DNA of 38,587 nucleotides from an uncultured Dorea sp. (lineage in GTDB: Bacteria > Bacillota > Clostridia > Lachnospirales > Lachnospiraceae). Shown one piece after another: positions 33,265 through 38,587 of the stretch. The notes beneath the pieces are model-generated. The model saw nothing but the letters and a program-made list of their open reading frames with translations. It searched no databases and was not told the DNA's origin. The translations under genes and the position numbers were made by a program. Within the stretch, counting starts at the first letter, position 1. Each line of letters opens with the position of its first letter. The stretch is from positions 1 to 38,587 of the forward strand of contig CANSCI010000014.1 of assembly GCA_947645355.1 (NCBI GenBank). Direction: 5' to 3'.

Positions 33265-34476
33265 TTAGTATCCCAGACTTACGGATATATCATACAGCTT
33301 CCATTTGTCTCCGTCCTTCACATACTCCAGCTTATTGCTGCCGCTGCCCTCCCGGACCTCATCCGATACATGGCTGCTCCAGTAGGTATCCCTGTACTGA
33401 TGGCAATAGTCGCCGTCAATGCGGATCGACAGGATATCCTTTCCATCGTCCTCATAGATCATGGAAGATGCCTCCAGGTTGGAAAACTCATATTTCATAA
33501 ATGTATGGTAACTGTTATCATTGTCAAACTCGTTCTGACGCAGATAATTATACTCGTCAACAGCCCCTTCCTTGCGGCTGTCATCCATTCCGTCCAGAAC
33601 CTCCACATCGCTGAACTTCTTATTAAGGCTTGCCGCATAAAGAATCTCCTCCAGGTCTTTTGCTGCCTGATCCGCTGCCTCCTCGATCACCTTCTTGTCA
33701 TAGACTGCCTTAACCGTCACTGTTTCTCCGTTAGAACCGTTGATCAGCTGTCCGGTCTCCTCAAGCCCCTCACCGCTAAGCTCTGCAAAATGCGTATAGC
33801 CAAAGATGGGAGAAATATGGTAGATATCTTTTCCGTCTTTATCCTTTTCAGCCTTATATTTTTCCGGCACGGCAATCTTATCGATCTTAAGCTTGGCTCC
33901 CTTCGGAACGGCGACAGACAGATCCTTTACGACAATATCTTTCGACTGCACCTTCCAGAAAAGCCCGCTCCTTTTCAGCCGTACCTCCATGGCATTCTCA
34001 TTTCCCAGACTCTCCAGCGCATTACTGTAGCCTACACGGTATATCTTTTTGGAGAAATCTCCGCTTATCTTTACAGGCTTCCCTACAGAATAGACCTGCT
34101 GCTCCATATCCCTGCGGTCCAGTTCCATTGCAGTGACAAAAGCCTCCTTCGTCAGGAAATCCCCTTCATTCTCTATAGCCAATGTATCATACACCTGTCC
34201 CCATTCTTCCTCCAACAATGCTTTCGCATATTTTTCAGCAGTATTTTTTGCCGAAAACTGCATATTAAATACAACAAAGAACAAAATAACTGCCGCAGCT
34301 GCCGCCAGTACAGCCGCCAGCTGTGTCTTCTCCGACACATCCAGGCTGATCCGTTTTTTCTCAGCAGGGCCTGACTCTGCGGGGGACACCGGCGCTGTAT
34401 CCTTAAGCTTCGTCCCGCAATTTTCACAAAAAGCAGCTCCATCTATATTTTCACTTCCACATTCCGGACAAAACAT
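33265..34476 (-). CDS. Zinc-ribbon, single-TM protein with large extracytoplasmic domain
   Basis: A 403-residue protein. Cys3, Cys6, Cys17 and Cys20 (MFCPECG, FCENCG) form a cytoplasmic N-terminal zinc ribbon. After a Pro/Ser/Ala linker, residues about 52-70 (AAVLAAAAAVILFFVVFNM) are one membrane span, so about 330 residues lie outside. The outer part begins with an NTF2-like helix (NTAEKYAKALLEEEWGQVY) and resembles the general plan of TcaA-like envelope proteins, but I cannot assign a function. GAGGGGG precedes the ATG. Gaps of 14 and 37 bp to its neighbours make it part of a four- or five-gene operon. Its zinc ribbon has the same spacing as that of the divergent gene at 36020. Confidence 0.85.
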   Translation of the reverse strand: MFCPECGSENIDGAAFCENCGTKLKDTAPVSPAESGPAEKKRISLDVSEKTQLAAVLAAAAAVILFFVVFNMQFSAKNTAEKYAKALLEEEWGQVYDTLAIENEGDFLTKEAFVTAMELDRRDMEQQVYSVGKPVKISGDFSKKIYRVGYSNALESLGNENAMEVRLKRSGLFWKVQSKDIVVKDLSVAVPKGAKLKIDKIAVPEKYKAEKDKDGKDIYHISPIFGYTHFAELSGEGLEETGQLINGSNGETVTVKAVYDKKVIEEAADQAAKDLEEILYAASLNKKFSDVEVLDGMDDSRKEGAVDEYNYLRQNEFDNDNSYHTFMKYEFSNLEASSMIYEDDGKDILSIRIDGDYCHQYRDTYWSSHVSDEVREGSGSNKLEYVKDGDKWKLYDISVSLGY

Positions 34477-34490
34477 CTCTTTTTCCCCCT

Positions 34491-35072
34491 CTATTCGTAT
34501 TTTTTGATTATTTCAATATTGGCCTTCTCCACCGCATTGAGCCGCGCGTCTACATTGGCGTCAAATTCCTTCGGTGATATCGTTCCGTTGTACCAGCTCT
34601 TACTCTCAAAATGTGCCTTCAGATCTGCACTGTCAAAGATTCTACCGTGCCTTGCCATGATCTCATTGCGCCCGATACGCAGATCTGCCTTAGACCGCCC
34701 CGACACATCGGCATCGGTAAGGTAAGCCGTATCACTGTTTGGGAAGATATACTCCCCGGAAGCGGCTGCGGATGTACCCGCATCTGCCGTCTGACCGGCA
34801 GATGGCTGGGCGTTCCCACTGGGCTCGATCACGATCTTATGCTCCAGTCCGATCACACTCATGCCTCCATCTTCAGCCTCCAGCGCATCGGCAGCCTTAA
34901 TCTCTTTGTCTGATACCTGGCTCTTGACATCCCCCATTCCTCTTCCCATCAGAAACATAAAAATACTTCCGCCAAGGGCGAGGACGGCAATAACAACCGC
35001 TGCCACAGTTACAATATTCAGGCTTCCTGCCTGCTTCATCCCTCTACTTTTTTCTTCTTTTCTCATTCCCAT
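34491..35072 (-). CDS. YARHG-domain single-TM protein
   Basis: A 193-residue protein with a basic N-terminus and one membrane span at about 20-42 (VTVAAVVIAVLALGGSIFMF). An Ala/Ser/Gly-rich linker leads to a C-terminal YARHG domain (about 108-190): IFPNSDTAYLTDADV, IGRNEIMARHGRIF and FESKSWYNGTI. YARHG is an extracellular domain often found in proteins with zinc ribbons, of unknown binding partner. GAGGT 6 nt before the ATG supports the start. It is between two zinc-ribbon genes (gaps of 14 and 19 bp), so it probably works with them at the envelope. Confidence 0.88.
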   Translation of the reverse strand: MGMRKEEKSRGMKQAGSLNIVTVAAVVIAVLALGGSIFMFLMGRGMGDVKSQVSDKEIKAADALEAEDGGMSVIGLEHKIVIEPSGNAQPSAGQTADAGTSAAASGEYIFPNSDTAYLTDADVSGRSKADLRIGRNEIMARHGRIFDSADLKAHFESKSWYNGTISPKEFDANVDARLNAVEKANIEIIKKYE

Positions 35073-35091
35073 ATCCTGACCTCATAAAATA

Positions 35092-35769
35092 TTACTCTCT
35101 TTTTGTACCGCAGTTAATACAGAACAACATGTCATCCTCCAGCGGTGTTCCACAGTTCCTGCATGTGTAGCCCGCTGCCGGTGCCTCCGGTGCTTCCGGC
35201 GCCAAAGCCTCCTCCACCATCGGTTCCTGTATTTCCGGCGCTGGACCATCCCCCATTATTTCTGCCCCGGGTTGCGGCATCTCCGGTTTTTCTACAGCCG
35301 GCTTTTCTACAGCCGGCATCGGTGTTCCGCACTCCACACAAAATGATGCATCTTCATCATTCATCGTGCCGCATTTCGGGCACCGTTTCCCGCCTGCCGG
35401 CCCTTCTGCTTCCTGCGCCGGAAGCGGCGCGCCGCAGCCAATACAGAACTTGGATGTCATTTTATTGCCGACACCGCACTGCGGACAGACCTTCACTGCC
35501 GTTGCCCGTCTGAGTTCCTCCTGATATACCTGGTTTTCAGATCTCAGCCTGCGAATCTCCGCAAAAAGACTCTCGTATTCAGAGCCTGTCTCCTGCATAT
35601 GGTTCTTCACACACTGAAGCCCTACCTGATAAGTAAGTTTCTCTATCATTCTTTCATTTGCCTTGATCAGGTTGCTGATTCTGACACCCTCTGTCGCATT
35701 TTTCGTTTTCTGTGCCACTTCCTGACCTGCGATTGTGAGCGAATCTTTCATTTTTTCAAATAATGCCAT
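35092..35769 (-). CDS. Cytoplasmic protein with N-terminal coiled coil and three zinc ribbons
   Basis: A 225-residue protein without a membrane span. Residues 1-90 are helical/coiled-coil (MIEKLTYQVGLQCVKNHMQE, LFAEIRRLRSENQVYQEELR). Three double-CxxC zinc ribbons follow: Cys95/98/109/112, Cys130/133/144/147 and Cys203/206/217/220. Ribbons 2 and 3 are separated by a Pro/Glu-rich linker containing a PAVEK repeat. AGGAGG 8 nt before the ATG at 35769 is chosen over a start 11 codons upstream. It is the first gene of the operon behind the palindrome-controlled promoter. Zinc or partner-protein binding is likely; the function is unknown. Confidence 0.87.
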   Translation of the reverse strand: MALFEKMKDSLTIAGQEVAQKTKNATEGVRISNLIKANERMIEKLTYQVGLQCVKNHMQETGSEYESLFAEIRRLRSENQVYQEELRRATAVKVCPQCGVGNKMTSKFCIGCGAPLPAQEAEGPAGGKRCPKCGTMNDEDASFCVECGTPMPAVEKPAVEKPEMPQPGAEIMGDGPAPEIQEPMVEEALAPEAPEAPAAGYTCRNCGTPLEDDMLFCINCGTKRE

Positions 35770-35858
35770 CTGATTTACCTCCTGCATTTTATTTCCCGGC
35801 ATGACCTTTTCTTAAGACACCTGCGGACCCCTCCGCATTTTTCTGTTATGCCATTACT

Positions 35859-35887
35859 AATATACCACATTTTCCATTTTTCGACAA
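35859..35887 (-). promoter_or_regulatory. Promoter of the zinc-ribbon operon
   Basis: Minus-strand TTGTCG (35882-35887), 17-bp spacer, TATATT (35859-35864). The -35 lies within the palindrome at 35880-35900. Confidence 0.7.
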
Positions 35888-35900
35888 ACTAGTTGTCGAA
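35880..35900. promoter_or_regulatory. Palindromic operator in the divergent zinc-ribbon promoter region
   Basis: Perfect 8-bp arms TTCGACAA and TTGTCGAA flank a 5-bp centre ACTAG. The element covers the -35 of the minus promoter and lies 22 bp upstream of the plus-strand -35, so one dimeric factor could control both directions. I do not recognise the regulator, and none is encoded beside it. Confidence 0.65.
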
Positions 35901-35922
35901 TTCCGTCCGGTATCTAAATATA

Positions 35923-35951
35923 TTGTATTTTTATGCAATCAATGATACACT
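35923..35951 (+). promoter_or_regulatory. Promoter of the divergent zinc-ribbon membrane gene
   Basis: TTGTAT (35923-35928), 17-bp spacer, TACACT (35946-35951), about 70 bp before the ATG at 36020. Confidence 0.55.
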
Positions 35952-36019
35952 GATTACAGTGTCAAAGTACAATACGTGTACCTGTGCGCTATTATATTTA
36001 TTTAAAGGAGAGAGGCATT

Positions 36020-36733
36020 ATGTTTTGTAAAAATTGCGGTTCAAACATTGGAGATAACGTAAAATTCTGCCCGTCCTGCGGACAACCCACCGGAATCTCC
36101 GGCAGCAGAAAGACGACCACGGGTGCGGGTGCATCGTCCGGCCAGAATCCGAAGTATCCCTATGACGCCAACTTGGGTTATGGTCACAATTCAGATCAGG
36201 GATATTCCCAGAATTACACTCAGAACTATAACCAGACCAGCGGTCCGAACAAGTTCCACAGCTTTGCTTCCAAGTCGCTGCACGGCATCCCGGGACAAAA
36301 ATATAAAAAGCAGTTTAATATCGGCAACTATATTGTGTGGGCCGGATGCCTGATCGCACTGATTTCGTTATTCCTGGATTTTGCATCTGTGAACGCCGGC
36401 TTTCTCGGCAGCCAATCCGTCAAGCTAATTGATGCGGAGGATGCACCATTCTTTATCGGCATCTTTGTGATCGTTGCTGTCGTCAATATCTTTAAACTTA
36501 ACATCGTAGATCTGATCGGTTCACTGATTGCCGCATTTTTCGCTTATCTGGATCTCAAATCAATCAAGGAGGCCTATGAGCAATATGGAAGCCTCGCAAA
36601 ATCTCTGGCAGACTCTATGATCGAATACGGTGCAGGCCGCACCTTACTGGTATTGGGAATTATCCTAATGGTTGGCGGCTCTATTGCGGCCGTCGTACTT
36701 GGGATAAAGGCAAAAAAGGCTGCAGGATTCTAA
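36020..36733 (+). CDS. Zinc-ribbon membrane protein with Asn/Gln/Tyr-rich linker
   Basis: A 237-residue protein. Cys3, Cys6, Cys17 and Cys20 (MFCKNCG, FCPSCG) form a zinc ribbon with exactly the spacing of the 33265-34476 protein. Residues about 40-85 are low-complexity (GYSQNYTQNYNQTSG). Then come about four membrane spans: IVWAGCLIALISLFLDF, FIGIFVIVAVVNIF, IVDLIGSLIAAFFAYLDL and LLVLGIILMVGGSIAAVVLG. AAAGGAG 9 nt before the ATG supports this start over an open extension of 12 codons. It is divergent from the zinc-ribbon operon and shares its promoter region. Function unknown; membrane sensing or scaffolding is only a guess. Confidence 0.87.
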   Translation: MFCKNCGSNIGDNVKFCPSCGQPTGISGSRKTTTGAGASSGQNPKYPYDANLGYGHNSDQGYSQNYTQNYNQTSGPNKFHSFASKSLHGIPGQKYKKQFNIGNYIVWAGCLIALISLFLDFASVNAGFLGSQSVKLIDAEDAPFFIGIFVIVAVVNIFKLNIVDLIGSLIAAFFAYLDLKSIKEAYEQYGSLAKSLADSMIEYGAGRTLLVLGIILMVGGSIAAVVLGIKAKKAAGF

Positions 36734-36776
36734 ATCTATAACAAAAATCCTGGCCGGAACAACCATTTTGTCCAAT

Positions 36777-36820
36777 CAAAAGCCCGGGATGCAATCGGCT
36801 GTCCAATTGCATCCCAGGCT
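36777..36820 (-). terminator. Intrinsic terminator of the polar amino-acid ABC operon
   Basis: Arms 36806-36820 and 36781-36795 form a 15-bp stem with one wobble, around a 10-nt loop, followed on the minus strand by a short U-run. It lies 19 bp past the ATPase stop; the plus-strand zinc-ribbon gene ends 47 bp away, so it may serve both. Confidence 0.75.
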
Positions 36821-36838
36821 CCTATAATTTCGTGTAAG

Positions 36839-37585
36839 TTACAATATCTTAGATAAAAACTCCTGAAGCCTCGGATCCTTCGGGTGTTCAAAGAATTCTC
36901 CGGGCTCTGCCTGCTCCTTGATCTGGCCTTCATCCATAAACACAACCCTGGTGGCCACCTCCTTGGCAAACCCCATCTCATGGGTAACGACGACCATCGT
37001 CATTCCGTCCCGGGCCAGCTTCTTCATAAGCTCCAGCACCTCCCCCACCATTTCAGGATCCAGTGCAGACGTTGGCTCGTCAAAGAGCATAACATCCGGA
37101 TCCATCGCAAGAGACCGGATAATGGCGATCCTCTGCTTCTGTCCGCCGGACAACTGAGACGGATACGCATTGGCCTTGGCCTCGAGACCTACCAGTTCCA
37201 AAAGTTCCATGGCATGTTTCTGGGCTTCTTCCTTCGATTTCCCGAGAAGCTTCGTAGGAGCCAGCGTAATATTTTCCAGGATCGTCTTATGGGGAAACAG
37301 ATTAAAATGCTGGAATACCATCCCCATCTTCCGGCGGTGCCTGTTGATGTCCACTTTTTTGTCGGTGATATCCACGCCCTCAAAATATACCTTTCCCCTG
37401 GATGGTTCCTCCAGAAGGTTTAAGGATCTCAGGAAGGTCGATTTGCCGGATCCCGACGGCCCTACGATAACAACGACCTCACCCTTCCTGATCTCATCGG
37501 AAACTCCGTTAAGCGCATGCAGCTCCCCAAAGATCTTATGTAACTGTTCCACCCTGATCAGGGTATCTCCTTTGTTAATGGTCAC
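36839..37585 (-). CDS. Polar amino-acid ABC transporter ATP-binding protein (GlnQ-like)
   Basis: A 248-residue nucleotide-binding subunit. Walker A is GPSGSGKST, the Q-loop is in [12 protein letters not shown], the signature is LSGGQKQR, Walker B is [16 protein letters not shown] and the switch His is in [30 protein letters not shown] is typical of the polar amino-acid uptake group. The start is GTG, 10 nt after AGGAGG, and overlaps the permease stop by 11 nt, which suggests coupled translation. It is the last gene of the operon ordered binding protein, permease, ATPase. The substrate (glutamine, cystine, arginine or others) is not readable. Confidence 0.94.
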   Translation of the reverse strand: MTINKGDTLIRVEQLHKIFGELHALNGVSDEIRKGEVVVIVGPSGSGKSTFLRSLNLLEEPSRGKVYFEGVDITDKKVDINRHRRKMGMVFQHFNLFPHKTILENITLAPTKLLGKSKEEAQKHAMELLELVGLEAKANAYPSQLSGGQKQRIAIIRSLAMDPDVMLFDEPTSALDPEMVGEVLELMKKLARDGMTMVVVTHEMGFAKEVATRVVFMDEGQIKEQAEPGEFFEHPKDPRLQEFLSKIL

Positions 37586-38267
37586 TGCTTCTTAACCTCC
37601 TTTCCAGCATATTCACAAGCTTCGTAAATATCAGCACCATGACAAGATAGATGATGGCGACCGCGATCAGCGGCATAAATGCATCATATGTACGGCTCCT
37701 GATAATATCCCCGCCCTTTGTAAGATCCTGCAGTGCGATATAACCTGCAACCGAGGTCTCCTTCAGGAGGACAATAAACTCATTGCCAAGGGCCGGAAGA
37801 ACATTTTTAAATGCCTGCGGCATGATAATATATCTCATGGTCTGTACATAGTTAAAGCCAAGGCTCCGCCCCGCCTCAAACTGTCCACCGCCAATAGACA
37901 TAATACCGGACCGGAAGATCTCTGCCACATATGCCCCGGAATTAAGTCCAAAAGCCATGACTGCAACAAAGATCTTATCAATATTCACGCTTCCGAAAAT
38001 AACAAAATAAATAATCAAAAGCTGTACGACCACCGGTGTGCCCCGGATTACGGTCAGGTACACCTGGCAGAGTATATTGAGTAATTTAAGCTTTCCGGTC
38101 TTGTCATAAGTGGAACGTACCACAGCAACCAAAAAACCAAGGACAATACCTACAAGAACGGCAAAAAATGTAACCAGAAGTGTAACCTTTAACCCGTCCG
38201 CAATATACATCCACCGGTCATCCTTTATAAAATTCAGAACAAATCTATCCTGTAACGACTGCAACAT
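37575..38267 (-). CDS. Polar amino-acid ABC transporter permease (GlnP/HisM-like)
   Basis: A 230-residue inner-membrane permease with about five transmembrane helices. The group hallmark is present: [56 protein letters not shown] and the coupling loop [27 protein letters not shown] 7 nt before the ATG at 38267 is preferred to a GTG 11 codons upstream. It overlaps the ATPase start and lies 41 bp after the binding-protein stop. Confidence 0.93.
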   Translation of the reverse strand: MLQSLQDRFVLNFIKDDRWMYIADGLKVTLLVTFFAVLVGIVLGFLVAVVRSTYDKTGKLKLLNILCQVYLTVIRGTPVVVQLLIIYFVIFGSVNIDKIFVAVMAFGLNSGAYVAEIFRSGIMSIGGGQFEAGRSLGFNYVQTMRYIIMPQAFKNVLPALGNEFIVLLKETSVAGYIALQDLTKGGDIIRSRTYDAFMPLIAVAIIYLVMVLIFTKLVNMLERRLRSSDH

Positions 38268-38308
38268 ACCTACATCCTTATCTGCTTCTGATGAAGCCAC
38301 TCACACAC

Positions 38309-38587
38309 TTACTCTGCCGTAATATATTTTCCAACGATCTCATCCAGCTTTCCGGATTCCTTCAATGAAGCAAGCGCATCATTTACCTTCTCAAGCAGTT
38401 CTTCATTGTCTTTTGCAATGGCAATTGCATACTCCTCTTCCGTCAGCGGCTCATCCAGAATCTTAAGGCCTTCTGCTTCCTTTACGAATTCCTTCGCAGG
38501 CTCCCCGTCAATAACGACTGCATCGATCTTGCCCTGTGTCAGTGCCTGTACAGCCTCAAAACCTTTGTTGTACTGCTCTACTGCTGC
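38309..38587 (-). CDS. Amino-acid ABC transporter substrate-binding protein, C-terminal 92 residues, cut by the window edge
   Basis: The frame is open to the right edge and ends at TAA 38309-38311. The visible sequence, with VQALTQGKIDAVVIDGEPAK, EEYAIAIAKDNEELLEKVND and the end GKLDEIVGKYITAE, is the second half of a family 3 periplasmic-binding (SBP_bac_3) lobe. In such proteins this closes over a polar amino acid and delivers it to the permease encoded next. The signal peptide and N-lobe lie outside, so I cannot comment on lipidation or specificity. First gene of the operon as far as the window shows. Confidence 0.9.
   Translation of the reverse strand, partial: AAVEQYNKGFEAVQALTQGKIDAVVIDGEPAKEFVKEAEGLKILDEPLTEEEYAIAIAKDNEELLEKVNDALASLKESGKLDEIVGKYITAE

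Noticed and set aside
33148-34374. A 408-codon plus-strand open frame
   Set aside because: It is antisense to the zinc-ribbon gene and the start of yitT, has no ribosome binding site and no recognisable domain; the minus-strand proteins show clear motifs.

Overview
This 38.6 kb window looks like a chromosomal segment of an anaerobic, gut-type Firmicute, most likely Lachnospiraceae or a close Clostridia relative. The grounds are oxygen-sensitive enzymes (class III ribonucleotide reductase, a hydroxyproline-type glycyl radical enzyme and its activase), strong AGGAGG ribosome binding sites, LL-diaminopimelate aminotransferase (DapL), an archaeal-type AspRS beside GatCAB, a glnA-linked ANTAR regulator, a DUF1848 protein and clusters of zinc-ribbon membrane proteins. 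I see no phage, IS element, CRISPR array, rRNA or tRNA. Nearly all genes lie on the minus strand; only the SDR, the GNAT and one zinc-ribbon gene are on plus. Starts were chosen by Shine-Dalgarno position and often lie downstream of the longest possible start.

Layout. 1-2.8 kb: nrdD (cut by the left edge), nrdG and a TetR regulator, with tandem NrdR-type boxes before nrdD. 3.0-6.4 kb: a two-gene operon for a trans-4-hydroxyproline dehydratase (HypD-like) and its activase, with a 28-bp inverted repeat at its promoter. 6.4-12 kb: a DUF1848 protein, a small alarmone-hydrolase-like HD protein and an RND exporter carrying a coiled-coil insert of about 255 residues. 12.1-15.6 kb: SDR, GNAT, AraC/GyrI-like regulator and proline iminopeptidase. 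15.6-15.9 kb: a candidate small RNA on the plus strand. 15.9-25.8 kb: an amide-nitrogen block in the order pyrG, glnA, ANTAR regulator, aspS, gatC, gatA, gatB, dapL; pyrG and glnA each have a near-consensus promoter followed at once by an intrinsic terminator. 25.8-27.9 kb: an UMF1-type MFS protein and a zinc-dependent phospholipase C-like protein. 28.1-30.9 kb: a NitT/TauT-type ABC importer. 31.1-36.7 kb: a MalY/PatB-type lyase, a YitT protein and a four-gene zinc-ribbon/YARHG envelope module controlled from a divergent promoter with a shared palindrome. 36.8-38.6 kb: a polar amino-acid ABC importer, cut by the right edge.

How the genes fit together. The central block makes and uses glutamine nitrogen: GlnA makes glutamine, PyrG and GatCAB spend it, and a probably non-discriminating AspRS supplies the Asp-tRNA(Asn) that GatCAB amidates. 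DapL links aspartate-family flux to meso-DAP and lysine. The HypD operon would feed hydroxyproline carbon and nitrogen toward proline.

The least explained items are: a 44-bp structured repeat present twice with compensatory stem changes; the plus-strand small RNA with a C-rich unpaired patch; the glnA and pyrG leader attenuators; the coiled-coil RND protein; and the zinc-ribbon module.
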